The translations under genes and the position numbers were made by a program. Shown here piece after piece: positions 1 to 12,139 of a stretch of 64,000 bases of DNA (positions within the stretch are counted from its first letter, which is position 1; the number at the start of each line of letters is the position of its first letter). The notes beneath the pieces are model-generated. The model had not been told where the DNA came from and made no database searches. It worked only from the letters and a program-made list of their open reading frames with translations. Source of the DNA: Tetrapyrgos nigripes (taxonomy: Eukaryota; Basidiomycota; Agaricomycetes; Agaricales; Campanellaceae); assembly GCA_013368315.1 (NCBI GenBank), contig JAACJM010000310.1:1-64000 (forward strand), written 5' to 3'.

Positions 1-2948
1 ACAATTTCAGTGTTATTCTAGCAAGATTGGATTTACCTACCGTGAAAGAACTGACTGAGGATGGATAAAAAAGATGAGCAGCAATAATGGAAAGATGAAT
101 AAACAATTCTGCGTTAAAAAGATGTTGACTCGAAGCGAATTCAAGCTGCGAGAGTCATGAGTCTGGTCTAGATCCGGCGCCTCAATAGCTTCTGCATAAG
201 CTGGAACCTCAAGAAGTTTACTTAAGCGTTCTTCGTCATGATTTTTGTGTGGCTTGTGGCGATCTTTCAGTCCTTGACGATAGTGACCCTCCTTGATATT
301 ATTGCGAATCTAGAAAAATAAAATCAGCATAGGATACTCGCATGGGAACACATACAAGATACCTTGATATTTTTACTCAGTTTCTTCAGCCCCATTCGGT
401 TCCGCAATTGTGACTTAACGATCTTTACTTTGGAGAAGTCGCGTTCGTTTCCCGCTGTATTCAGGACCATCAAAAATAATGTTACGGCAAAGTTTGCCAG
501 ATCGACCGTTCGTCCATCCGTTGTCATTGTCTCCCAAAACTTGATAGGATCTTTGCCCTTCAAGCTTATCAGTATATCAGACACAATAGGAGAAAAAAAA
601 ACACGAACATGTATTTCCTCAAAGCCAGCTCGAATTCTGGGCCACTCGGCAAAGGGACCACTCATAGCTAAGTATTGTGTAACAGCACTCGAGACGGCTT
701 GTACACGTTTTCGACGCTGCTCCTCAGCGGCTTCTTTTTTTGTCAGGGTCAAGGAATTCGGAGAGAGGACGGCTGGCATATTTAATGTAGAGCTACAAGT
801 ATCATTCCAAGTATTATCAGCTAATATTTTCGAAGCAGTACAATTTGAGACTCACATTGGTGATTAGTGCATTGATTGAAAATGTATTTGCATTTGCGTT
901 AGGCCCAAAACGATCAAGGCGTTCATAGGGGTTGAGTATGAGTACTCCAATCATTAGATTCTGATCAAAGCTTTTCCATCGACGCTCGAGACATTTCGTC
1001 ATCTCCAATGAGAGATGCTGATCAGAGTGATTCTTGAAATGGAGAAATACTCCAACAAATGCGAGCAAAACGACATCTGGGTGAGCATGGTCACTCTGAC
1101 AGATGTTAGTTGCATAGCAAATAGGTTCGAGATCTTCAACAACTGTTGACAATTGAGACCAGAACTGATTGTTGTCAATGAGATCAAGCTGGTGCGTAGC
1201 TGCCGCTGTCAGTTCCTGCACTTCTCGAGCATTCTTCTCTGCACCCACTTGAGCCGCAATGATGTTCTCTCGATGAGATAATGATGCGACGCGCAATGGC
1301 TTCTTTAGTTCTTCGAGTCGGTGAAAAGAAATTATGTGTGTTGTCCATCGGGTGAGATTAGCAACGAGGTATGCAAGAATCTTGTTGGTTTGAGAGCTTT
1401 GGACTTGATTAAAAATGTCATGAATGCGACCGTGGTTGTTGATCCATCCAACCAGGTCAGTAGCTTCCTCTGAAGTTTCTTGAGCCTTCTCATTGACCTT
1501 GAAATAATCGCAGAGAATGAGTTGACCCTTTAATTAAAACTTAGAAGTCAGCTGAATAGACGGCGTTTTCAAATGGGAAATGAATTGACCTGATGAGCTA
1601 GACATGGGAATGTAAAAACCCAAGGTCGCCGCTTTCCCAGCAACTCTCTTCCCGCTCTACTACCACCATCGTTATCCGTGCCCAACCCTACCACTGCACA
1701 TCCATACACCTTTTTGGCCGCATCTATCATCTTTTCAAATGATCCACACATCGAGTCTTTGTCTTTCTTGTCTGGAGTTGAGTTGTAAAGATCAATGAGA
1801 TGAGGCTAGAGGAACACACGTCAGACATTAGTGAGTAAACAAAAACACAATCTTACCTTGAACTGAGCTGATAGGTTGACACCCATAAGGGTGTTTTTCG
1901 AGATATCCTTCACTCCATCACAGCTAAAAGCAACTATTCAGACAAACAAATACAAGAATTGTCTTATGCACATACGTCAAAACATCTTTCCCTTTCACTG
2001 CTTTCTTTACTTCTTTATCCACCCGCTCATGCTCTTCATCCAATAATCTTCCACCTAGCATCTTTGCAGAGGGTAGAACGTTGCCTGCTTGAGCCCGAAA
2101 CATGAGAAACAATGTGATAACCTCAGGATCCTCAACCCAGTGGTCAGGAAGATTTGCAGAGACTGATGCTCGAGAAAATTGGGCATGTATTGCCCTCTTC
2201 TGCTCCTCCGTAAATGGTATGTTATTCCCTTTGAAGACCTTTCTGTCCAATGTGCTCTGCTGCTTCTCAACGCGGTCTATCACCTTTCATTTTTTGGATG
2301 CAGGTACAGATCCACCACCCTCCGTATCACCCTCTTCTCCACCACTGTCATTCCCTCGGCCCCACTTTACTTCAACAATGACACCTTTCTTCTTTTCAGC
2401 CTTCCGAATCTCTCCCACCTTTTTCTTCGCTGCTTCGCCGGCATGTTGACAGGGTCTTTCACCTCCAATCAGGTGAGCTGTCATCGCAGACTTGGTTCCT
2501 AGAACGTTTCCCGCTTTTTCGCATGCTAAAACTTTATCAGTATTATAATAGGATTCTATTGATTAGCTATGCACCTTCCTTGAACCACTGTTCGCTGTCA
2601 AGAGTGGTGATATCCAGGCCAACATTTGCTTTTATATGTGCAGGTGCGTGGTGTTTAATGCAGCCTAGGCAGTAGGCTTTGAAGTGGCTGCTATTCTGCT
2701 TCTCGCCTTCATAGTAGTAGGCCCATAGTTCTCCTTTACCACAAGCCATGCTTGAGAGCAATGAGAGACGTTTTGTGTGTACTGGCAGCCGTAAAAATTT
2801 TCAAAGTCGCGTCTCAGTAATGTCACATGTCACTTTCTACTTAAGTCCTAATTAAGCCTTCAAAATTTCTCTGAAGAAGTTACACCTTAAATTGTTAATT
2901 TCTTAAGGGCTTAAATTAATTTGGCCTTAAGCCTTAAGTCAAACACTG
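1..2948 (-). mobile_element. hAT-family DNA transposon 1, left end outside window
   Basis: The transposon covers the transposase below plus about 190 bp of non-coding 5' sequence. Its probable 5' terminus is at 2948, where the minus strand reads CAGTGTTTGACTTAAGG, a hAT-like CAGTG end. The subterminal DNA (2830-2945) is rich in TTAAGG/CTTAA motifs, as expected of hAT subterminal repeats. Sequence beyond 2948 is copia-D, so this element appears to have inserted into that retrotransposon. The opposite terminus and the target-site duplication are not in the window, so the boundary is inferred from one end only. Confidence 0.7.
37..2761 (-). pseudogene. hAT transposase, seven exons, one internal stop
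   Basis: This is a hAT-superfamily transposase (cut-and-paste DDE enzyme) read through seven exons. Introns with GT..AG ends lie at 2526-2574, 1924-1975, 1806-1856, 1528-1589, 793-855 and 310-362, and the frame continues across them. The N-terminus carries a Cys/His cluster (CLGC..HH) like a BED-type zinc finger. The middle contains GLGTDNDGGS and a CLAHQ motif as in the DUF659/RNase H-like core. The C-terminus has the hAT dimerisation signature (NERDFSKVKIVKSQLRNRMG, about 424-483). An in-frame TGA at 2287-2289 interrupts a basic stretch; a CGA-to-TGA change would explain it. No plausible intron of normal length removes it cleanly. The likely stop is TAG at 37-39. Family assignment is confident; loss of function is inferred from the single stop. 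Confidence 0.75.
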
Positions 2949-3119
2949 ATATTGGGTACATTATAAATAGAGGGGCTAATAGAGCCCAGAGGAGCGGTAT
3001 GTATAAATATGTTACAAGCATGTGATAATAATAAATCACATGGGACCGGGCTCATCATCTGCACTGTATGTGATGTGTCAGATACTCTATTCACAATGGA
3101 AGAGAAAGAGGGTGCGGCG

Positions 3120-5051
3120 TACCTGTAGTACCCGCCATCATTCCAACCCTCAGAAATAATCTCCTCCTCGGAGTCAGACCTGAGGGAGATAACGTCCATG
3201 TCTGGAGAATTGGACAGAGGTTCGAGTTCCGGCATTGAGTCAGCATCCCCGTCGACATCCGAGTTGGAAGCACTGTGGGACATGGAGATTTCCTCGAATA
3301 ATGGGGTCACCGACTGCACTTGACTCCACCCAACAAATTGGAGGCGCTCATTTGGTTGAGGTCCCCATCGAGGTCCTCGTTGTACTCCCTGTCGAACTCC
3401 CCCAAATACCATCTTTGGGTCATTTTGTCGTTGACCATTTGAAGACACTCTGCGAGCGTTCTGTGGTTGGGGTCGACGTTCTCCTTGTTGGAATCCCCCA
3501 TGTCGATGAGACCGGCCTCCCACATTCTGAGGCACTTGGTGGATTCCTCCTTTTCCTTTTTGAACTCCTCCGAGTCCATGCTCCCCACATTGGAAATGAG
3601 GCTGTCTGACAGCCTGTCGTCCTCCTCGGCCATTTCGGCGTCATCATCTGTTCCCACGCACTTGTCCTTCATCCACCCAAAGTTGTTCCATGCCTCCATT
3701 TGCTGTGAAGTACCCCAGTTGGTGGCACCCCAACCGTCGGAAGTGGGTTTGCCATTGTCATTGGCGAACCAGTGGTTGGAATCGTGGGCAGGGTTGGAGT
3801 CGGTGTGATGGAAACCATCAGGATAAGGGGCGACGAGGTTTTGCCAATAGTATTGTTCCATGAAAGAACGACTGTCAGTGATGATGGAGGGACAAGGGAG
3901 AGAGGTAGAGGTAGAGGCTTCAGAATGAGACATGTTTTCTAGTTCAAGGTCTTTGAGGAGCTCACCAGTTGGCTTAATCCCATTGTTACGAGCAGTTTTA
4001 AAGGCATTCTGAACAGATGAGAAAAATCCGTCAAAAGGCTTTACCGATTCGCTAAAGAATGGTTTACGCACATCTTTGGTAGAGGGTTCTGTAACTGTGA
4101 TGGTCGGAGTTTCCTTGAGGAACTTTGCCACATGTATGACATGTGAGTGTCCTAATTTAATAGGACCCATACTCTGGGCTTGTTGCTTCTGGCATGTTTG
4201 TTCACCAGCGCGTTTTCCACAGCCTTGCCAATTGCCACATCCTCAGCCTTTGCCTCTCCAAGCGCTGCTGCTGCCTTTATGGCACTGCTGCTGCTGTTCC
4301 TCAAAGACAGGAGGTTTGCCTTTGCGTTTGATCGCCATGATCTTAGTGGCATTAGCGGATTGAGGTTTCTTTCTGCCACGAGCTTCCCAAGTGTTGACAA
4401 CCTGAGTATGAAGATCATCTAGGGATCCATCTTCGAAGGCATCAATGTCATCCTGAGTTTCTTTGGCAATGACATAGCCATAGATGTCAGAGGGGAGTTT
4501 GTTGATAACGATCATGTACTGAAGATATAAGGGGATGGCCGTATTCACGCCAGCATTATTGATCTGAGTGAGGTACATTTTGATAAGATCAATTGCAGCA
4601 CCAGGATGAGTGTTGCAAGGGATTTCTACGTTCATAGCCCTTCTGAAGTTCTGAAAGATTTCAGCGGCTCCAGGTTTACCGTAGAGATCTTTGAGTGTAC
4701 CCCACATTCGTCAAGTTTGGTGCTGATGGCTTGAGAGACACGGAGTTTGATAACTCCCATGGCTTTGTCGTCATCTTTATCCCAATCGACTGTATTGCCA
4801 GTGGCAGTGGCAGTGAATTGAGTGGGAGATGCTTCTTCAGCAGTTGCTCCTGTGGCGGCACTGGCAGTGGTACCAGCGGGAGCTGCTGGATCAGGAGCTG
4901 GGGTTATTTCAATATCTCCAGGACGAGGAGTATTGAGGACATATGCGATGCCCTGAGATTGGAGCCAAGATTTGGATTTGCTGGCCCAAAGGGTATAGTT
5001 TGGTCCAGTGAGTTCTGGAATGGTGGACATGAAGCTTGATCTGGAAGACAT
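3120..5051 (-). pseudogene. copia-D Gag-like protein, frameshifted
   Basis: The start at 5051 (MSSRSSFMSTIPELTGPNY) opens a Gag typical of fungal copia elements: a GPNYTLW-like entry motif, an acidic/Ala-Pro-rich linker, then DLYGKPGAAEIFQNFRRAMN and MIVINKLPSDI as in the UBN2/copia Gag core. A frameshift near 4700 moves reading from the first frame to the next. A Gln/Gly-rich stretch follows near 4250. A third segment, 4170-3307, continues with VKPFDGFFSSVQNAFKTARN and a Trp-rich acidic domain. A further frame change near 3310-3340 leads to a Ser/Asp/Glu-rich tail ending near 3120. I see no zinc knuckle or DSGA protease motif, so the pol part is missing. Confidence 0.65.
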
Positions 5052-5363
5052 TTCAAATGTGATCTGGGGATATAATCAATCTGTCAGCATAACATCCTAT
5101 ATGCAAGATAAGCGGCGGCATTAAGGACGCACCATGAAAGTAAATGAAAGCTACGGCTAGCGTGCTTATGACAGTGATTATCCCTGGTGTGCATTATACC
5201 AGCTTGCAGCTGTGAAGGCGCTACTGAGCACATATAGCAGCCATGAAGGCGCATGTAAAGAACTTCTGCCACAAAGGGCGATGTTCAAGCAGCCGCAGGG
5301 GCGCTACCAGGTATTACGCAGTCTAGGATGGCTGCCAGTGATGGCGCAATGTCCAGGGCTTGC

Positions 5364-5376
5364 GGGGCCCATAACC
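5364..5376 (-). promoter_or_regulatory. copia-D primer binding site, initiator tRNA-Met anticodon type
   Basis: Directly after the LTR the minus strand reads GGTTATGGGCCCC. This is complementary to the anticodon stem-loop of eukaryotic initiator tRNA-Met (GGGCCCATAACC), not to a tRNA 3' end. Priming from an internally cleaved half-tRNA is known for Drosophila copia. The same 12-mer follows the 5' LTR of copia-C at 35948. Confidence 0.7.
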
Positions 5377-5661
5377 TGTTGAGCAGGCTATGTTCTATAT
5401 ATGTAGCGGCAACTGCATACTTACCTGGGGATGTAAAAGTGCTTGTTAGAGCAGTTTGTTAGAGGTTAAAAGCGATGAGTAGTAAGGGAAATCCTTGTTC
5501 TTTGTAGGGCAATCTACAAGCCCTTATATACTGTTCTAGATAGTACATGTGACTACTTATCTAAGAACTTCTGATGTATAGTAAGCGTAACTAACTAGAT
5601 TACTATCTAATCTATATCTAATCTAATGTTGATGGCTGCTTACTAATTTGCCAATTCAACA
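5377..5661 (-). repeat. 5' LTR of copia-D (285 bp)
   Basis: The minus strand begins TGTTGAATTGG at 5661 and ends ..CTCAACA at 5377, immediately before the primer binding site. It shares its start, an AGCAGCCATCAAC-like block, a TATATAAGG core promoter (about 5519-5530) and a CTCTAACAA stretch with the LTR at 63709-64000. The TG..CA ends fit a copia LTR. No second LTR of this copy lies in the window, so a target-site duplication cannot be tested. Confidence 0.8.
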
Positions 5662-8285
5662 CTGTTCTCATCCGATCTTCTCTCTCTTCTCTCACTCTCA
5701 CGACGAGTTCTCAGACAATGGGTATACACACATCAAAACCTTCAGATAAGCTGACTTTGTATCAGTAACTAGGGCTCCGGAAAGACAGACAGTGCATCTC
5801 AGGATGTACTGTTTGTTTTCTGGACTGTAAGAGTGGTTGAGTTAAGAATGAGAGGCCAGGAAATCCATGGCTGGTTTGACGATGACACATCATCAGAGCT
5901 TCAATATGTCAGACCGGTGAATAAATGTCGAATTTCTATTGAATTTCTGTCGAGTTTGCCTTCAACACTCTTGCACTCCTCAGCCCCACAAGCTCAGCCA
6001 ATGCTTGGATGCTTTACAGACTCCTACTGCATCATAGAGGTTCAGAATGACCTCTAGCCTCAATCTACATGTTACTTATTGTCAATAAACCTCCAACACC
6101 TGAGTCACGCACTTTCTGGGTGCTTAGCTTCCACTTCCCTTCGTTGCCTCGACTCGCATTTGATTTACAATTCAGTATCAAAACTCTCTCTGGTCATCTG
6201 TAATGGCCGCCAGTGCCTCAACCCATCCATTCACTATACATGCCCCTCTACTACACCCACCTCTGCACTCTTTGATGACGGCCAATTGCAAACAGGATAA
6301 CATTGGTATTCAACTAGGTCAGTTCAACAGCGAGATAGCAAGGGAGAAGTTGGGTTGTTTGGAAAAGTGAAAAGATACAACCTGAGTTTTGCTGGTCAGA
6401 CAAACTATGATGAACAAAACTGACTTTTGTCAGTAGTAGAGGTAGGATAAGGAGGGTAGATAGTGAAAGGTGAGAAATGGTATGCTGGAGGGCAGAGCGA
6501 TGAGCTCTGAGAGTCAGGTACCAGAGAGGAGAGTAGAGAGGAAGAGAGGCAGCTGCAGTGTCTCAGTCTGTCAAGGACAGCAATGACGTGTTGTTGGAAT
6601 TATGGTCGAGCACTGCAAAATGGCATTTCTCACACTCTTTCCAGGCGCTTAGTACAACCTCCCTTTGTTTTTCTCAACTCAACTTCATTCATCAGAGAGA
6701 AATTTAGCTCAGAGACTTTTACAATACGATCATTATATGTACTTCTCTGCACAGAATATTTTCTTTGGTGAAATATGTTGAGATATTCACCATATTTGCA
6801 CATTGCTTCAAAACACTCAGAAAATGGTCAATCTGTGACAATCATACTCAAATAGAGGAGCCATTTGATAGTTTAAAAATCAGAGAAAATAACCTGAATG
6901 TCCATGGGATCTATATAGATATAAATACTGAGTATATTGGATTTGTATGGGGATTTGAGATTCGTACACTGATAATACACTTTGGTGGCAAGAGAGACAC
7001 AAAAAATTTGTCATTCAAGTGCACTACAGCTGTACAGATCCCATAGGCTGACAGACTATAATTGGGTACCTTGCTAAACCATTCTCTAGTATACTATGTG
7101 CATTCTGGCAAGTTTCTATGAAGTTCCAATGATTGTATGGTAGCTTGATTTCATTACCAACGTCGCAGGTCAGGGATTCTCTGAGTGTTTTGCATCAGCC
7201 TAGCAATATCTCTAACTATATCAGTTAGAATTGACGCAAAAATTCTAAGAAATGTCCTGGAGGATCTCAAGATCATATCCTACATGCTTCCGGAGTATAT
7301 TTGAGGCCCTGAGGCCATCCGAAGCCAGGCAACGGGGAGGAGAGCTACCCAAAAGAGGCGTGAGAAACTTCATCAAGGGGGTGGTTTGCATTCTCTGTGG
7401 ACTCAGTCGAGCTCGATATGTTATACAGGTTGATTGTAAGATTGAAGCTGAGTTCTGGTTGTGCTTTTCGGGCTCAGTCAAGCTCGATAGATGCGGGTGG
7501 AGGTTTGCAGGATGTGTTCGACCGTAATTCCGGTCCCGAGTAATGCATAACCGGCGCGTCGAGCTCCTAACCATGTCCACCACTTCTTCAATGTCAGGGT
7601 ATACATTAGCACGGCATTGTATTAGATTCGCACAACATCGTATTGATTGCGCTGAGCGGGCAGTCCAGCGTAATTTGGGAGCAATTCAATGAATGAATAT
7701 AGCAGGCATAGCGAATAGCATGGGTCCGTGGTGTATTCCAGGGTACTTTGGCTTACAGTTTGGTATGTGTGCTCAAAAGAAAGTAAACATTGGGCAACTG
7801 GCCTGAGCGCGCCCACTATATAGAAATATAGAAATGGTGATGCCTGACCAATACCCGAGGTCCAGATTTCACCCGAATGACCCGATAATCCTAACGAGGT
7901 CTTGAGAAGATATAGTACTCTATTGTATCGTTGATATTAGGCCAATCGCTGGGCTGGCGCCTGCTATATATACCAATGCAATGCGCTGGTCCACAAACAA
8001 AAGCAGGGCGGGAAAGATTCCCAGACGAATAACCCGAGGTTCTCTAGGTTCAAATGGAAAATGTTCATTTCATCTACTCTAAGCCTAGTATAAAGCCAGC
8101 CATCTATACCAACGGGCGGACGCGCAAACCCGTAGCGGATGGGAAATATTCCCAGGCGAATGCCTGAGCCCGACGGCAGAGTGACGCCGTATGGCATTTC
8201 CCGTGAGACTGACTCGACCTCTGTCGATGGTCCATGAGCTACCCAAGTCCAAACTGGTGGGTCGAGGTTCATGAGGGGGAGCTTG
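5662..8285. other. No recognisable gene
   Basis: I found no recognised protein or element in this 2.6-kb stretch. Open frames are short (under 115 codons) and carry no motif I know. A start-like segment at 5717 (MGIHTSKPSDK) followed by a GSGK-like reading near 5775 hints at a decayed P-loop protein, but this is too weak to call. Near 8005-8170 two similar GC-rich phrases (..GGGAAAGATTCCCAG.. and ..GGGAAATATTCCCAG..) recur as diverged direct repeats. Confidence 0.4.
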
Positions 8286-8303
8286 GCACGGTTATAACCG
8301 TGC
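8286..8303. repeat. 18-bp perfect palindrome
   Basis: GCACGGTTATAACCGTGC is a perfect inverted repeat with no spacer. It lies in unassigned DNA and has no obvious gene next to it. It could be a binding site or chance; only the symmetry itself is seen. Confidence 0.6.
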
Positions 8304-8551
8304 TATTCTAAAAGCGGCGAATCCCGATCCCCGACCAAATTGGAAGAATGAGGCTGAATATCCGATGGCCCGATAATTCCGAGTCTAGAATGAGTGGCAG
8401 TTACCAACGCGTGGACCTGTGGTCCCAAGAGGTCCCAGCCCAAAGTGGTAGGGTGGTCCCAAAGCTGTTTCCCGCACGAGAATGGGTTTTTAAACAAGCA
8501 TTGGCTTTGTGGTTAATCCATGACTTTTTAACAATTATAGGAATGGTTACT

Positions 8552-9675
8552 ATGCTGTTCCATCGGTTAAATAATTCCGCGCCCAAATACATACTCGCAA
8601 AGCTGCACATGAAATGTTTTGTGCGCAGAAAACATTACTTCTTGCGCGTACTGAGAAATCTATGTACGCATTCTTATTTGCGTCTCACATTTACCATGTC
8701 CCCCAACAGTGCTTTGCCCGATATGGCCTCAGGTGAGAAGTCGTAGGCCAGCCCACTTTTTGTCAATCTTGGGCTTCCGACGACGGTGACTTTACTGTTT
8801 TAGCCCTATCATTGTGGAGGAGATCCTTTGACTGACTACTGTCCAAGTGTGCAGACGACAACGATGTATCGTTAACTGTAGTAGTCCGTACGCTTATGCT
8901 ACTTCAAATTCAGATGGAGAGACAAGTATAGTGTTGTTAGTAGTTCGGCTACAGTCCGCTCCGGCTCGGCTCTTGCAAAAAGCCGAAAAAACCGACTCGA
9001 CTCGGACTCGAGTCATTTGGAGTCGGTGCAAAATCACTTATAGCTGGGAGGTTGGGAGAAGGAGTACGGTATATGGTGTCCAGGGTAAATTGAGCTCTGG
9101 ACACGCACGGCAGAGTGATTAGATAGGGTATTTACCTGTGAGCGAGTAGATATACCATTTCCGCTGAATTTGGGGTTCAATTTGCCATGGGAATATCCCA
9201 AATTTAGACACGCGTCTCTCTCAGTCACAAAAGTCCTTTAGATTGCCTTTAGACATGCGTCAAAGGCTTAGGTAGTCTCAGCTCATGAGAGATTATATTA
9301 GGTGTAATAAACCTAACCTAACCTAACCTCTCTTACTTCAGAGACTGTCATTAGCTTCTTTGATCTGATGATTTTCTGCTCATTTATGTCAACTCTGACC
9401 AACTCTGAGCGACTCAGCTGAGCGTCAGCTAGCCGGAGTCGAGCCGCACCACTTACAACACTAAGTATGTACTACGAGTTAGAACAATGATGGTACATGG
9501 ACGAGCTTGCCAGACAAGAAAATGTGCAACACAAACAGAGCATTGTTGAGACCATAATGTTTCGGCACATGTACGCATGATGTGGAACAAGTTTTTGCGC
9601 ATGTGCACATGAAGTATTTGCGCGCGGCTCACAAAAGTTTTTGGGCGCAGAATTATTTAACCGATGAAACAGCAT
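8552..9675. repeat. Inverted repeat pair flanking a MITE (possible 1.1-kb non-autonomous transposon)
   Basis: About 36 bp at 8552-8587 (starting ATGCTGTTCCATCGG) recurs inverted at 9640-9675 with two or three mismatches. Both arms are followed inward by loosely similar GCGC-rich sequence. The space between them contains the hAT-type MITE at 8940-9462. The pair could be the terminal inverted repeats of an older element into which that MITE inserted. I could not find a convincing target-site duplication. Confidence 0.45.
8940..9462. mobile_element. hAT-type MITE, family M1 copy 1
   Basis: The ends are AGTGTTGTTAGTAGT and, inverted, AGTGTTGTAAGTGGT. The subterminal regions carry GGCTCGGCTC, GACTCGACTC and AGTCGAG motifs typical of hAT subterminal repeats. 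The same ends and motifs occur in the MITE at 38429-38944, which has an 8-bp target-site duplication. Here AAGTAT flanks both ends (8934-8939 and 9463-9468), so the duplication is only partly preserved or the exact end is offset by one base. No coding capacity is seen. Confidence 0.7.
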
Positions 9676-10044
9676 AACTGGGGGGCGATCAAGCAAGTGT
9701 ATGTAGTCAGGTAGTACTAGCTAGGAGCGTTATAACAAGAATCACATATGTAGGTAGGTAGGTCATATCGTAGAACATCATATCGTTACAAAAATCAAAA
9801 AATCAAAAAATTGGAACAAAGTCAACATTACAAGGTGGTGACAAAAACAAGAACAATGGGTAATGTATGGATAGTATCAAATAGTACCATATATCGTGGG
9901 TGGATAGAGTGGATAGAGTGAGGGTAGAAAGGTAAGAAGGTAGGTAGAAAGGTAGAGAGAATGGATAAACATGCGAGAAGCAGAAATCAAGATACACACA
10001 TCGAGAAATAGGCCGGCGAGAAACAGGTCTGAGACGGTGGTCTC
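9463..10044. other. 3' flank of the GPC1-like locus with a dispersed 60-bp motif
   Basis: A short block around 9725-9790 (GTTATAACAAGAATCA.., GGTCATATCGTA..) also occurs at 14230-14290 and 23995-24055. It is therefore part of the duplicated segment rather than unique intergenic DNA. The rest is A-rich simple sequence and a run of GGTAGAAAGG-like units at 9900-9960. No gene is recognised. Confidence 0.5.
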
Positions 10045-12045
10045 TCACTTCACCTTCTTCGCCTCCTGCCATTGCTCCCCATCCAAACTCAACTCCGGCC
10101 CTATCCCCAACTCAGCCTGCCCCGATAAAGGCTCCAAACCCACACCCAAACCCTCTGACGGTAAGGTTTCATTACTAACCAACGCAGGCGAATGATCCAC
10201 CAGACTCATCATCGCTGAACGCGTACTGGTACTGCCAAGTCGGACTAGATCGTCCAGAGGTAGGTATGGAGCCTGAAGAAACCACCGACGCAGTCTCTGA
10301 CAATGTCGTATCACTCCTCGTACCTCCCTTCCGACATTATCCTGTTTTTCCTGCACCTTCTCGTTAAATTCTTTAATCCTCCGTCCGTAACTTGCACCAA
10401 CTTCTTCCTTAACGCCTCCAACTCCCTCTCAAACTTCCTCCCAAACACCTCAATATAATACCCCCTTCCATTCCACACTGACACTCCAAATATCCCTAAC
10501 TTCAAAAAGACCCCACTCCAAAATGCACTATCATAAAGAAGGTACACCGCTAGAAGTTCGGTAAAAACCATATGGACGAGTTGACCACCCATGAAAGCAG
10601 CGATACGTGATTGAGGTGGGATAGCGGAGAGGGAACGACCTATGATGCCGCGTTGGTTATTGAGGAGAAAGGAGAACGAGGTGGTGCGTTGGCCGGATTC
10701 GATTTTTTCGCGACAGTCGATGAGGACGAATTTCCAGTAGAGGAGTTGCCAGGAGAAGTCTGAGGGGATATTATGAGCGATTGAGAAGAGAAGCGAAGGA
10801 AAGAAGGAAAGAAGACTTACAGATACCACCACTGACGCGTGTAAAAGATTTAGATGAGGCAATTTCTTAAATGCAAAGAATCTCTCTTCCGCGTTTGGGA
10901 AAAAGTGACTGTCATACCACACCATTCATCAGTACCTCAACACACATCGCAAAAAAAAAATTGAACCACTCACTTAATCGCCGTAAACACAAAAGGCAGG
11001 TACACATGCACAAAAAGAGTCGTAACCTTATTGGTATCATGAAACACCAGACTATTCCTCCAAGTAATCAAAGCACTCGCCAAACTGCCATGGCTCAAGC
11101 AATAACACGCAACGAATAAAGCTCGCGAGGCAGGGGAGATCCAGAGGTATATGAAACTGAGGATGGTGACGTAGAAGCAGAGGTCGAAGAGGGAGTAGTG
11201 CCAAACGCGTTTTTTGTAGATGTAGGTGCGCAGGGGAAGGAGATAGAGGGCTTGGAGTTAGGCTATGTGAACCCATCTGCAGAGGGAGAGGTCAGTGATG
11301 CCGTCTCAATCACTAAAGGAAAGCTCAAGACACGCACTGGTACAACACCGACATGAAACCAAAAAAAGGAAACCTTTTCCCTAGTCTGGACGACTTTGGC
11401 CGAGTGCCAAGCACAAGTTGGACAGTTTAGATATTCGTGCTGCGACCTATGTCGCAATAAGAGACATGGTTAGCATTCCCAGTTCGAGCAACGAGCACAG
11501 AACCCAACCCACCTTAACCTTAAACCCCTTAAACTCCCTATCAGAATTCTCCGCCAACAAATCCCCGAATCGAAAAGTCCTTCATCGAATGCGGGGAATC
11601 CTTGACCGAAATATCCTTCCGTTTTAGATTTTCTAATGTCTTGATATTGAGGTTGTCCGCACGCATCTTTGTAATGAGTTTGTCTCTCTCTTGCGTAGCT
11701 CATCCACGCGGTGTTGAGTTGACGTTGGAAGAGGTCAGTGATTTGGGAGTCAAAGTAGGTATCGAGGGTGTCTGTGTGCAAAGTGTAAAGGATATGAGAT
11801 GGTGTGTGAAGTGTAAAGGAATGAGAGAACAAAGGTAACACACACACCTAAAGGCGTAAACCCACTCGACAAATCTATAAATTCATCCTGTCTAAAGCGT
11901 TCAAAGCCAAAGGGCTTTTCCTTCTGCTATTTCCTTTCGTACTCGTACTCGTGTTTGAAGCCGTGGTTGTAGCCCAAGTCGTAGTGGCATTCCGCATAAA
12001 AGCACTTGTGGCATTAGCAGTTGCGCGGCGTTTTCGAGGAGCCAT
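10045..12045 (-). pseudogene. GPC1-like glycerophosphocholine acyltransferase (DUF2838), copy 1, exon-1 frameshift
   Basis: The encoded protein resembles Gpc1, an ER-type multi-pass enzyme that acylates glycerophosphocholine. In order it shows: a basic Ser/Thr/Ala N-terminus (MAPRKRRATANATS, start at 12045), a charged coiled-coil part (ARERDKLITKMRADNLNIK), membrane segments, and a diagnostic block VFHDTNKVTTLFVHVYLPFV near 11000-11060. Then come NAEERFFAFKKLPHL and DFSWQLLYWKFVLIDCREK, and finally YDSAFWSG with VSVWNGRGYYIEVFGRKFE near 10450. Several introns of about 50-65 nt fit. Near 11925 it lacks one C present in copy 2, so exon 1 shifts into a stop. The downstream exons read openly to a tail ending near 10045. 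The family call rests on remembered motifs. Confidence 0.7.
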
Positions 12046-12139
12046 GTCTGTTGTGCTAGGAAAGCCGCAAGACTAGTGCTTGGAGTGGTCGCTATCGTTG
12101 TAGCGGTAGTCCTGGTTGTAATGTGAAGACTCGTGAATT

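Larger units (their letters stand above)
2949..5661 (-). mobile_element. Ty1/copia retrotransposon copia-D, 5' part only
   Basis: On the minus strand this is a 5' LTR (5661-5377), a primer binding site, a leader of about 310 bp, and a Gag-like gene. No protease, integrase or reverse transcriptase follows before the hAT element begins at 2948, so only the 5' part of the retroelement is visible. The LTR matches the LTR that begins at 63709, so the family has at least two copies in this window. The A/T-rich segment 2949-3100 has TATTTATA-like motifs and may be LTR or untranslated sequence; I could not assign it. Confidence 0.75.

Noticed and set aside
2102..2502. Plus-strand open frames of 107-115 codons with Phe/Ser/Pro-rich translation
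   Set aside because: They are antisense to exons of the hAT transposase, which has coherent motifs on the minus strand.
9307..9330. Short run of CCTAA units resembling telomeric repeat
   Set aside because: Only about three units, and the 5-mer differs from the usual fungal TTAGGG. Treated as chance or as MITE interior.
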